A stretch of DNA of 64,000 nucleotides from Treponema sp. (GTDB lineage: Bacteria; Spirochaetota; Spirochaetia; Treponematales; Breznakiellaceae), in NCBI GenBank assembly GCA_009777735.1, contig WRLF01000001.1, positions 124,001 through 188,000 on the forward strand, written 5' to 3'. Both the position numbers and the translations under genes were made by a program. Numbering within the stretch: position 1 is the first letter of the stretch; each line of letters begins with the position of its first letter. The notes beneath the pieces were generated by a model that saw only the letters and a list, made by a program, of their open reading frames with translations, was not told where the DNA came from and did no database searches. Shown here in pieces: positions 50,417 through 59,735 of the stretch.

Positions 50417-52420
50417 ATCTTTAATCATAGCTTCGCGTTTCCATGTGTCATGTGCTTCAAGCTGCTCGTCATTTAATGTTTCAATTATTGCGACAGCCTG
50501 ATCCCGCAGCGTGGCATCTATCCCCTGGGGGTTTCCGCCTTGCGCAAAACCTTCAATGTCTTGTATTGCGTGCTGTATTTCGTGAACTAAAATGCTTTCC
50601 GCTTCGCCCTTAAACACCCCCGTCCAGTTATCGTAATCGACCGACAGGTACTGCGAATCCAGTGTTATCTCGCCGTTGCGGTACATCCCGCCGCCGCCGT
50701 CAAGCGATTCAAAGCGAACGGGCATTTTCCGCAGTTGCGGGTAGGCGGTAAACAGTTCTTTGTTTTTAACGATATGGGATAAATTTAAGGTGACGTTTTT
50801 CCCTATCCTGAAAATATCCCTTTTAATTAATTGTATGTCACGTATCTCGTGCCGCCACTTGCCGTCCGCCCCCCGCTCCCAGCCCGTGGCCATGCGGACC
50901 GCCTTGGCGTCTTTACCCGCCTGCTCCATGTGCCGGGCGGTCTCAAGGTTATCCAGCCGGGCTGTGGCTTCCCTCGCTTGGTCTAAGGCTTGAGCTCCCT
51001 TTTCGCCGATGATCTGGAAGTTCATTTTCGAAGAATTGCTATTGACATTATTGAGCCATTGTTGTAACTTTAAATCAGTGGTGCCGCTTGCACCCCAAGT
51101 TGCCGTCGTGATAATTGACGGATTTACGCGGGGGCCAGCGGCATTATTTTTTACTTCGTGTGATAAATGTACCGAATGAAATTGGCTTATTTTAGGTTTT
51201 CCGGGTTTTGTTTTCAAGTTTTCAAGTGTAAATCGTGCATATACCGGCTGTCCGTCAATGGTTATTTTTGCAGCATAATGACTGTACCCTGTAAAATTAG
51301 TATGTTTTTTATGTGATACGTCTACTGTCTCATCATACATGAATACGGCGTTTTCAAAAGCCTCAGCAAGTACCGATATTACCCTGTTATCAAATCCCTT
51401 GTGTCTTAATATTTTTTTTAGAGACCTTGTCACAAATAACGCTGTCTGGCCTGTCTGTTTATTTTGCCGTGTTTGTATCTTTGCATAGATTCCTTTGGCT
51501 GCTTTCTTTTCAATGGCTTCGGCAGGAACCTCAATAGCTTCCATGTTCCTGAGCGCTTCCTGTTGCGCCCTGGCCATCGAGTAGAGCATCTCCGCCTTTT
51601 CTTCCGCCGTGTGCAGGTCGCTTTGCAGCACCCGCTCCGGCTCGGTCATCTCCGCGTATTCATGCTGCTGGGCGTTGTCCGTCTGCACCCGCGTCGTTTC
51701 CTGGGATTGGGCGTCGCCGCCCAGCACGGCCCCTTCCTCTCCTCTCAGTATCTGGTCAAAGAAAAATTTAAGTTCGGGGTTGCCGGTCCATTTTGTATCG
51801 CGAGCCAGAGGGCTTTTAGCTATCCAATCTTTAAAGGCGGCGGCAATCCGCCTGAACACCGCCTTCAGCCCGGCTGTCGGCGCCTCTCCTGTTTTAAGGT
51901 AATGCTCAAAGTTATCCGCCAGCCACTCGTGGTGTTTCTTTTGAAAGTTCTCCAGCTTGATGTCCTCTTTGAACGCCTTGCTCACCGCGTCTTCCACCAG
52001 CGCCTTGTACTGAGGGCTGTTGGGTATAATAACCCTTGTCATAAAGTGCAGCCATTCATGGAGCAGTGTGGCGGGGTTGAAATCGTTGGTCAGTACCGTT
52101 ATTGCCCGGAGCTGGTCATACGCAATGTTTGCCGCTTCCTGGTCGGTGACAAGTCTGCTGTTGCCGTTTTCGTCAACTGCAATGGCAGCCATCCCGCCGC
52201 CGACCGTTTGCTTAACCTGCTGACCGCCTACTATTTTCCCTGTCTGTTGTGCAGCAATCCGCCCGCTTTCAAGTTGCTGCAGCACCCGTGCTTCAATTCC
52301 CTGGGGGTTAGCCGCAACGGCAGCCCGCAGGTCTGCTTCGGTGGTAGGTAACATTTCCATCAAGCGGTTTACTATCCGCTCGCATCCGTCCCAGTAGTTG
52401 ATAAATGCTTCGAGGTCTTA
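50417..52420 (-). pseudogene. Phage polyvalent protein, N-terminal part with two metalloprotease-like motifs
   Basis: Open frame from about 52420 (LEAFINYWDGCERIVNRLME reads in frame before the first ATG) to the IS110 border. First motif LLHEWLHFM near 52056 with HHEWLADNFEHYLKTGEAP behind it; then a barnase- or LPD-like central region (QPVYARFTLENLKTKPGKPK, FHSVHLSHEVKN); then ESILVHEIQHAIQDIEGFAQ near 50590, the first half of the zincin-like domain completed beyond the IS. The 5' end is truncated against the DUF4143 gene. Such multidomain proteins are injected or expressed by phages and mobile elements; this copy is dead. Confidence 0.75.
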
Positions 52421-52459
52421 GGCTATATCTTTAAATCTCTGCCTAAAGGCCCCCCCCCT

Positions 52460-53716
52460 CTACCCTCCCAAAACCCCCAACGGCACAACATTCACCCCGT
52501 CCTTGCGGCGGCAGGCAAAGCCGTTAGCGGTAATTACCGTAAGCGCCTTTGGTTTCCCTGCCTTTTCCCAATCAATCTTCTTTGCAAATTTAAGCAGGTT
52601 TGCGGCGGCTTCATCCTGGGCATTGAAGCCCATCTTCACTTCAAAAGCCGCCCAGGAGGTATCGGGATACTCAACAATGGCATCGATTTCCATGTTTCGT
52701 GAATCACGGTAATGGTAAATTTTCCCGTCATGCACATCGGCATAAATCCGCAGATCACGAATAACGAGCGATTCAAACAAGAGGCCAAAATAATTAAGGT
52801 CAGCCAGCAATTTATCGACAGAAAGACCCAATGCGCCAATAGCCAAAGACGGATCGACAAAGTGACGCTTGGGCGTTTTTCTTAGAGTGTCGGCACTGCG
52901 GATATGGGTAGTCCATGCCGGAAGCTGTTCCAGTGTCATGAGGCGTTCAAGTGTTTCCAGGTATTCGGTTATTGTCTCATCGTTAAGCGGTAGCCCTGAT
53001 CCGCCGGTGTCTTTTGCTATGGCAGTAAGCGATGCTTCCGTAGAAATATTTCTTGCCAGCGACTGCATTAGTCGCATGACTTTTTGTGGGTCTCTTTTTT
53101 TCCCGGCAACCCGGTTTATGTCGACTTCTGCAAGAAGCGCAATATAGTCCTTCGCAAACCGCAAGCCTTGACGGTGTGTGGCTCCCAAAAGACCCGGCCA
53201 ACCGCCAAGAGTCAGTTTTTCTGCCAGCGTTGCAAGGTCAAATTCCGCCTGAGCAGAATTAGGAGCCTTGCCCTTCACCAAAGCAGAAAGGCTCACTTCT
53301 CCCGTTGACCAGCCCTTTTCATACAGTGACATGGGACGCATTTTTATAACAGAAAACCGTCCCGCACCTGAATGGAGTTTCACTCGTTCCTCAGGATTTG
53401 CCGATCCAGTCAGAATAAATTGCCCTTTCTTTTTACGATCATCTACTTCGCGCCGTACATACTTCCAAATGTGCGGATATTCCTGCCATTCATCAATAAG
53501 CCGGGGAACAGGCCCTGTAAGCACCGATTTTGGATCAAGTTCCATGCGGATTCGAATCTCATCATCAACATCAAGCCGTGCAGTGCTTTTTGCAGCCTGC
53601 ATTGCCGTCTCGGTTTTTCCACAGCCTTTTGCGCCCTGTATCAAAACCGCACCGGTATTGCGAAGCCGGTTATGCAGAATTTGGTCGGCAAAACGCCCTC
53701 GGTAAGTATCCATCAT
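52460..53716 (-). CDS. AAA ATPase with DUF4143 C-terminal domain (first)
   Basis: 418 residues from the ATG at 53716 (GTG at 53719 and ATG at 53713 are alternatives). P-loop GAKGCGKTETAMQAA near residue 28, Walker B PRLIDEWQEYP near residue 72, sensor FILTGSA near 101; the DUF4143 part includes SLARNISTEASLTAIAKDTG and the restriction-endonuclease-like MEIDAIVEYPDTSWAAFEVK (D...ExK). Function of the family is unsettled; partners and mobile or toxin-like roles have been suggested. Its 3' tail is repeated as fragments at 39.35 and 47.25 kb, and it abuts the dead phage gene. Confidence 0.9.
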   Translation of the reverse strand: MMDTYRGRFADQILHNRLRNTGAVLIQGAKGCGKTETAMQAAKSTARLDVDDEIRIRMELDPKSVLTGPVPRLIDEWQEYPHIWKYVRREVDDRKKKGQFILTGSANPEERVKLHSGAGRFSVIKMRPMSLYEKGWSTGEVSLSALVKGKAPNSAQAEFDLATLAEKLTLGGWPGLLGATHRQGLRFAKDYIALLAEVDINRVAGKKRDPQKVMRLMQSLARNISTEASLTAIAKDTGGSGLPLNDETITEYLETLERLMTLEQLPAWTTHIRSADTLRKTPKRHFVDPSLAIGALGLSVDKLLADLNYFGLLFESLVIRDLRIYADVHDGKIYHYRDSRNMEIDAIVEYPDTSWAAFEVKMGFNAQDEAAANLLKFAKKIDWEKAGKPKALTVITANGFACRRKDGVNVVPLGVLGG

Positions 53717-53746
53717 CACATCTCTATTATAAGTTTAATATATAAC

Positions 53747-53825
53747 CGCTAAAATGTAAAGGTTTCATCCGCTAAAATATGACTATTTCAACCGCTAAAA
53801 TGTAAAGGTTTCAACCGAAAAATTG
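53747..53825. repeat. Four degenerate ~23-bp tandem repeats upstream of the DUF4143 gene
   Basis: Units AACCGCTAAAATGTAAAGGT-TTC (first and third identical), ATCCGCTAAAATATGACTAT-TTC and a partial AACCGAAAAATTGTACA follow head to tail. They begin about 30 bp before the gene start and probably cover its promoter, consistent with operator sites. Confidence 0.7.
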
Positions 53826-53871
53826 TACACCAGATACTTGGGCTACCCAGCAGACTGCGGTGCATCCAATT

Positions 53872-55182
53872 TCAAAAAATAATCCCCGGCAGTTCAGAAA
53901 TCATATACAACGGCACAGAATATAAATTTTCCATAACACCATAATTTTTTAATGAGGTGCGCACTGCATATTTTGGTTTGTATTCCTGCATGTATACTCT
54001 TAATGATTGCGATTTTGTATGTTTTGCAGATTTTACTTCTATCGGAATAATTTCGCCGTTATCCTGTGTTAAGAAATCTACTTCTGCTGTACTGTTCTGC
54101 CGCCCCCAGTAAAACAGGGGGCTGACTTTTGCGGCTTTTAATTCCTGGCAGACGAACTGCTCCGCAAGCGCACCGTACATGTCATCTACTATGTCTGAGC
54201 CGGCTTTCAGTATGTCAGCGGATTTTATTTCTGCCTGAGCGCCCAATAAGCCTATGTCCAGTATATACAATTTAAAAAAATCTTCTTTGTAGTGCATCTT
54301 TAGAGGAATTTTTGGAGTTTCTACTTTGTTTATTTTATATATTAATCCTGTATCAACCAGCCATTGCATTGCTGTTTCAAACTCAGCGGCACGTCCGCCG
54401 GATTTTATATTTTTATAAACAAACTTTTTATTTTCCCGTACTAAATGTAAAGAGATTGAATCCCACAACATTCTGATTTTCGGCTCTGTGCGTGGGTCAT
54501 TTATGTGTTTGGAAAAATCACCTTTATATGATGAAAGCAATCCATTCTGAATTTCGCGTACTTTTGACAAGTCGCCGTATTCAGCATATTCGGATAAAAC
54601 CGGCGGCATTCCGCCAACATAAAAGTATTGCTTGAGTAATGATTCCAGTAAATCACTTGCGCCGGACAAAGCTCTGGTATCATGCAGTTTGATAGTGTCT
54701 GCCAGAATCTTATGCCCCATTGCTTCCAAAAATTCACAAAATGACATTGGATATAAGGTCATCTGGTCAGTTTGCCCTACCGGTCTCTGCCCAAGCATGA
54801 CGCTAAGAAAACTGCCTGCTGCGACAATGGTATATTCGCGCCCTGCATCATTGAAAGACTTTAACGCATCCATAGCCCGCTGGGACTCTTGAATCTCATC
54901 AAAGAACAGAAGGGTTCGAGCCGGGTCAATTTTTTTTTCAAACCGGAGTTCAAGCTGCTGGATAATGTATGCCGGGGAAATATCTTTTGCAAAAATCTCG
55001 TTTATTGAATGATCCGTAAAGAAATTAAGTTCCATCAAATCGTCGTATTCAGAGGCGGCAAAATTCCGGACAAGCCATGTTTTTCCAACCTGCCGTGCCC
55101 CAAAAAGCATTAAAGGCCGGCGGTTTGGCGAATTTTTCCAGTTTTTTAAGGAATTCAGTTCATATCGTCTCATATTTTTCAT
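53872..55182 (-). CDS. AAA ATPase with DUF4143 C-terminal domain (second)
   Basis: 436 residues. P-loop LFGARQVGKTWLVRNFA near residue 27; Walker B TLLFFDEIQES near residue 89; sensor IVAAGSFLSVML; PMSFCEFLEAMG. The C-terminal nuclease-like part has STAEVDFLTQDNGEIIPIEV (D...ExK). It belongs to a different subfamily from its neighbour, so this is not a recent duplication. Family members are often multi-copy in spirochaetes and Bacteroidetes; role unknown. AGAGG lies seven bases before the ATG. Confidence 0.92.
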   Translation of the reverse strand: MKNMRRYELNSLKNWKNSPNRRPLMLFGARQVGKTWLVRNFAASEYDDLMELNFFTDHSINEIFAKDISPAYIIQQLELRFEKKIDPARTLLFFDEIQESQRAMDALKSFNDAGREYTIVAAGSFLSVMLGQRPVGQTDQMTLYPMSFCEFLEAMGHKILADTIKLHDTRALSGASDLLESLLKQYFYVGGMPPVLSEYAEYGDLSKVREIQNGLLSSYKGDFSKHINDPRTEPKIRMLWDSISLHLVRENKKFVYKNIKSGGRAAEFETAMQWLVDTGLIYKINKVETPKIPLKMHYKEDFFKLYILDIGLLGAQAEIKSADILKAGSDIVDDMYGALAEQFVCQELKAAKVSPLFYWGRQNSTAEVDFLTQDNGEIIPIEVKSAKHTKSQSLRVYMQEYKPKYAVRTSLKNYGVMENLYSVPLYMISELPGIIF

Positions 55183-55280
55183 TTATTGCCTCTTACTCGA
55201 GACAAGTATACTGGAAATCTACATTTATTGCAACCAATAAATGTATGGTGCTTACACTATTTGGAACCAATAATCGTGGA

Positions 55281-56456
55281 CTACCCCGCATCATGCACAA
55301 TCTTTCCGTTTATAATCGTGTAAGCCGCTGTGCATCCAATTTCGAATAGGGGATTCCCGTTGAATATGGCTATGTCGGCATCCTTGCCTTTTTCCAGACT
55401 GCCAACCCGGTGAAATACGCCCATTGCTTTTGCGGGAGTTACGGTAATGGCTTCCCATGCCTTGTCTTCGTTCATTCCCGCTTTTACCGCAAACCCTGCA
55501 CACATCGCAAGGTTCTGCTGAGGTATCACCGGAGCATCGGTGATGATGGCAATTTTCAAACCGGCATCGGAAAGAATTTTGGCGGTATCAAATGACATAT
55601 GGAGCAGTTCCAGTTTTGACTTTGATCCAAATGACGGGCCGATAAAAATAAATTTATTTTCTTGTACCAGTGCATCAACAATCAGATGCCCCTCGGTGCA
55701 GTGTTCCAGAGTGATGTCCAGATTAAATTCGCGCGCTATTCGCAGGGCAGTGAATATATCATCTGTTCTATGGGCATGGGCTTTCAGAGGAATTTTTCGC
55801 CTCATCACCGGCAGGAGAGCTTCCATCTTCATTTCAAAGGGAGGTTTCTTCTTATCCTTCTTCGTGGATTTCTCATATTCCAGCAGCTCGTCGCTGTAGC
55901 GCTGTGCCTTAAACAAGGTTTCTCTAATGAGCGCAGCAGTGGCCATGCGGGTACTGGGTGATTTTTTTTGATGCTGCCCGTAGACCCATTTGGGGTTTTC
56001 GCCGAACGCAATTTTCATGGCAAAGTTGTCTCTGAGAATCATGTCGTCAACCCGGTTTCCGTGCAGTTTTATACAGGTAAATGTTCCGCCAATGGCGTTC
56101 CCGCTTCCGGGGCCGGTTCCTATGACGGTTACGCCTCCGGTTACGGCGGTTTTGAATCCCTCGTCCATGGGATTAATCGAATCTATGGCGCGCATGTGGG
56201 GTGTTATGGGATCGGTCATTTCGTTGCCGTCATCACCCTCCCAGCCGCAGGCTTCTCCAAAAAGGCCGACATGGCTGTGCCCGTCAATGAGCCCTGGAGT
56301 GGTAAGCCGTCCGGTAGCATCAATAACATGCGCTCCTGCAGGCGTAGTTAAATTTTCACCAATCTTCTTTATCTTGTCGCCTTCAATCAAGATACAGCCA
56401 TTCGGGATGTCTTTTCCTGCCATTGTTTTTATCATGGCATTTTTTATTAAAATCAT
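55281..56456 (-). CDS. Amidohydrolase family protein (imidazolonepropionase-like)
   Basis: 391 residues from the ATG at 56456 (GAAGG five bases upstream; ATG at 56474 has no site). Metal-binding HxH in the strand-1 motif TTPGLIDGHSHVGLFGEACG near residue 59; later KAHAHRTDDIFTA and ITLEHCTEGH supply further His ligands; AIITDAPVIPQQNLAMCAG holds the catalytic Asp. C-terminal VGSLEKGKDADIAIFNGNPL is the usual beta-sandwich return. It hydrolyses an amide or ring bond in an unidentified substrate, possibly a dipeptide or imidazolone-like compound. Monocistronic in appearance. Confidence 0.9.
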   Translation of the reverse strand: MILIKNAMIKTMAGKDIPNGCILIEGDKIKKIGENLTTPAGAHVIDATGRLTTPGLIDGHSHVGLFGEACGWEGDDGNEMTDPITPHMRAIDSINPMDEGFKTAVTGGVTVIGTGPGSGNAIGGTFTCIKLHGNRVDDMILRDNFAMKIAFGENPKWVYGQHQKKSPSTRMATAALIRETLFKAQRYSDELLEYEKSTKKDKKKPPFEMKMEALLPVMRRKIPLKAHAHRTDDIFTALRIAREFNLDITLEHCTEGHLIVDALVQENKFIFIGPSFGSKSKLELLHMSFDTAKILSDAGLKIAIITDAPVIPQQNLAMCAGFAVKAGMNEDKAWEAITVTPAKAMGVFHRVGSLEKGKDADIAIFNGNPLFEIGCTAAYTIINGKIVHDAG

Positions 56457-56564
56457 ATTCACCTTCTTTGACATAATAAGTAGTATACCAGATTTTTATT
56501 ATACCGTATCCCCCCTACCGCCGCTTCACCCATTTCTTTCATGGATTTTGCTGCTGGTAGGACT

Positions 56565-59500
56565 TCAGTTTTCTTTCCACCAGTCCGGTATTTTGTCGGT
56601 CACTTGCCGGTAACTGATGCCCAAAGTATTAAAGTGTTTTTTGGCACATTCAATCTTGCGCTTTTCGTTGCTGAAACGTAATTGATTGGGGTCGATCGAT
56701 CCTTTAGTTTCACGGACAAGTTGAATTTTTGCTCTGCCGTCATTGCCGATGCGGACGATACCCCAGTCGGGGTTGTAGTTGCCGATGATTTTGGGAATAC
56801 GTATTTTGAAATTGCCGGGAAACTTGAAGTAGCAGGCAATGTTTCCATTTTTATCATCTTCTTTGAGACGAAGGTTTACAAAGTTTTTTTCTACATCGGA
56901 ATCTGTCTGAATGTGATCATATAAACAGTGAGCGGAACCTTCAACCAATTCTCGCTGCGGATATTCCTTTGATCGGGGGAAATAGTGCTCGATAGCCTGT
57001 TTCTTGCTGCCTTTTTTTTCTGCTGTTTGGAGAACAGGATCGCCATAAGGAGGCGGATCTTCGGCGGCAAATAAAACTTGTTGTTCTCTTTTTTGTTCCG
57101 GCAAGGTATATTCTTCAAAACGGTATTCACGGAAATCATTTGAAAGTGAGTATTCGATTTTGTTTGCAACATGGTCTGCCAGTTCCACGCGGATTTCGTT
57201 GATAAAAACATGGGCAAACCCTTCGGGGTTGTTAAACAGTTTAGCTTTTTTTGAATCCTGTATGCTCTTGAAAATAGAAAAAATGGTAGGCCTTGTAAGA
57301 CCGGCCGCTTTTGCAGCCCGATCAATAATATTAAAAACAGGGTAATTTGTCCCGGCTGTCTGAACCGTTCTTTGGCTTTGCATTTGCATGGGATTTCCGC
57401 TGAAAGTGATTGGGTTTTCCCGTGTTAATGTTTCGCCGTTGCCAAATTCAACAACCGGATCATTTTTATCATCAATGATAGTAATAATTTTATAACCGGA
57501 AAGATTTTTATCTTTGCTGCTTCTGCCAAAATCAAACCCTTTTTGATAATACGTACCAAAGAAAGTGTCGTTTCTCCCCCTGGTATCTTTAACAGTAATT
57601 TCGATTTTTGCATGACCAAGATTTGTACCCAGCAGAGTGATGCAGTAATCGGTCATGATTATTTCTCCCTTAGAAATGACAATTTGGGTATCGGGGAAAA
57701 TGGTATCGGGATGATTGAGTTTTTCTGCACATTTTTTAACCAGTTCGGCAGTATCGATATTGATAAGGTAGTTTGTTTGCCGGGAAAGGTTTTCCCAGAA
57801 AGTGCGGAAGTCGGCGTGATTAAATACTTCCTCGTTCCGCGTTACCGGTTTGCGGACCGCATTGGTCGGCGGCGGCGGGGCAATGTCGCCGGTAGCGGCA
57901 TATTCATCCTGCAGCTTTTCGGCATACTGGCTGAAGTCTTCGGGACACACAATCGTAAGAATATTTACCCCTTCTTCTTTGACCCGTTCGCCGTCCTGGT
58001 TTACACAGAGCCGCAATCCCCGTCCAAGTTCCTGGCGACGAGTATTTTTTTGGTTATCTGTTTCGTAGACCGGATCTTTAAGCAGACAGATCGTAAAGAC
58101 ATTGGGGTTATCCCATCCTTCCCGCAGGGCGGAATGAGCAAAGATGAAACAGGTTTTTTCTGAAAAACTCAAGAGCTTTTCCTTTTCCCGCATAATTTTT
58201 TGAAAGGCTTCTTTCTCCGCTTCCCGCATCGCTTTTTTGTCTTTATCGGCAAGGCCTTTAATGCCATCGGTATCAAGCGAATCAAAATACACATCATCGC
58301 TTTTTTTCCGGGCAAAATAACCGGCATGAACTTCATCAGCGGTAAATTTATTGAAAAACGCATCTTTTATTTTTAATTTTTCGAAAGCTGCTTCAAAATA
58401 CATTTTGATAAAGGGATCGTTGTTTCCCTGATAATGTGCCACACGGTCAATAAAGAAAAGAGTTAACACTTTTATATTCTTGCTCAAAAGGCTTTTTTGT
58501 TTTTCAAAATGATACTTTACCGCTTCTTCAATCTGCACCCGAAAGATTTCTTTTTTGGAAAGCGTGATGCTTGCATGGCTTTCTTTGGTTAATACCGATT
58601 GGTTCGTAAACAAGATTGTGCCTTTGCCGTAATGAATTTCTTCGATAATAAACCCTTCAAAATCAGAGTTGCCGGTTTTTTTAAATAGATCATCGTTCTT
58701 TTTTACCTTGATGGTTTTAAGGCTTTTAATGCCGTCTTTTATACAGTATGCCTGTAATTCTGCAGAAATTTCATTGTTAACGTTTTTTATATCAACAATA
58801 GAAACTGAGAGGGTTGTATCGTTGAGGTTATGCTGCTGAGTGACTCCGTGAACCTTAATTCGTTTAACCAGATTGTGACGAAAAGCATCGGCGGGGGACA
58901 AGCGATAGAGCAAATTATATTTATCCACCGGAGTCGCGCTGTAATTTACGGCAAAAAGTGGGTTAAGAGTTCGCAGGGCTTCACGGGAAAGGGAACTGCG
59001 GTAATTCTGGCTTTCATCGAGAATAAGAATGGGACGCGTTGTCTGAATATATTCAATGGGCAGCCATTCTCCCTGCAATTTTTCTGTTTGCTTGTAAATG
59101 ATATTGCTTGCCTTGTTAAAACTGTCAATGGTCATAACCATAATTTCGGTGAATGTTGATGCAGCAAATCCTCGAAGGCGGGAAATGTGCTGTCCGTCAT
59201 ATTCTGTTAGACTGATATTTTCGTTGCTGTACAGGGTTTTAAAATGCGCTTTTGTTTGCTTGAATGCCTTAATCGTCCCCTCATAAATGGCAATGCTCGG
59301 AACGACAACGATGAATTTTCGAAAACCATACGCCTTTTTTAATTCGTGCATGGTGCGGAAATAGACATACGTTTTACCGGTTCCCGTTTCCATCTCGACG
59401 GTAAAGACAGGAAAGCGGACAGGCTCGTTTTCGAATTTGGTTTTTTTCAGCATAAACCCGTCTTCGTATTCAAGCACAGGGTTCATGGGCAGTTCTGCCT

Positions 59501-59726
59501 GTGTTTCAGCTGAATTTCTGTTAGCTGCAATAATTTCTGCATAATTGGCATACAGCCATTCCGTATTAAACTCGTCTTCGATAATATTGGGAACAACATC
59601 ATGGGCAAGGCTAAAATCCGCCGTTTCCTGCGAAAATCCGGTAAACAAATTAACCACGCTGTCAACGGCTTCCCGCTGGTGCGGCTGACCGGATTCAAAC
59701 TTAAATCTGAGTGGCCCAAAACTCAT
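56565..59726 (-). CDS. res: Type III restriction enzyme, Res subunit (second system)
   Basis: 1053 residues. The type III-typical N-terminus is FKFESGQPHQREAVDSVVNL. Walker A METGTGKTYVYFRTM near residue 110, DEAD-like LILDESQNYRSSL near residue 233, SATP motif NYSATPVDKYN, motif VI QELGRGLRLCVNQDG, and a C-terminal nuclease site NPDWGIVRIGNDG followed by IQLVRETKG near residue 985. It cleaves DNA when two unmodified, head-to-head sites communicate. It starts 9 bp after the Mod stop, in one operon. Confidence 0.96.
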   Translation of the reverse strand: MSFGPLRFKFESGQPHQREAVDSVVNLFTGFSQETADFSLAHDVVPNIIEDEFNTEWLYANYAEIIAANRNSAETQAELPMNPVLEYEDGFMLKKTKFENEPVRFPVFTVEMETGTGKTYVYFRTMHELKKAYGFRKFIVVVPSIAIYEGTIKAFKQTKAHFKTLYSNENISLTEYDGQHISRLRGFAASTFTEIMVMTIDSFNKASNIIYKQTEKLQGEWLPIEYIQTTRPILILDESQNYRSSLSREALRTLNPLFAVNYSATPVDKYNLLYRLSPADAFRHNLVKRIKVHGVTQQHNLNDTTLSVSIVDIKNVNNEISAELQAYCIKDGIKSLKTIKVKKNDDLFKKTGNSDFEGFIIEEIHYGKGTILFTNQSVLTKESHASITLSKKEIFRVQIEEAVKYHFEKQKSLLSKNIKVLTLFFIDRVAHYQGNNDPFIKMYFEAAFEKLKIKDAFFNKFTADEVHAGYFARKKSDDVYFDSLDTDGIKGLADKDKKAMREAEKEAFQKIMREKEKLLSFSEKTCFIFAHSALREGWDNPNVFTICLLKDPVYETDNQKNTRRQELGRGLRLCVNQDGERVKEEGVNILTIVCPEDFSQYAEKLQDEYAATGDIAPPPPTNAVRKPVTRNEEVFNHADFRTFWENLSRQTNYLINIDTAELVKKCAEKLNHPDTIFPDTQIVISKGEIIMTDYCITLLGTNLGHAKIEITVKDTRGRNDTFFGTYYQKGFDFGRSSKDKNLSGYKIITIIDDKNDPVVEFGNGETLTRENPITFSGNPMQMQSQRTVQTAGTNYPVFNIIDRAAKAAGLTRPTIFSIFKSIQDSKKAKLFNNPEGFAHVFINEIRVELADHVANKIEYSLSNDFREYRFEEYTLPEQKREQQVLFAAEDPPPYGDPVLQTAEKKGSKKQAIEHYFPRSKEYPQRELVEGSAHCLYDHIQTDSDVEKNFVNLRLKEDDKNGNIACYFKFPGNFKIRIPKIIGNYNPDWGIVRIGNDGRAKIQLVRETKGSIDPNQLRFSNEKRKIECAKKHFNTLGISYRQVTDKIPDWWKEN

Positions 59727-59735
59727 GATTTTTCC

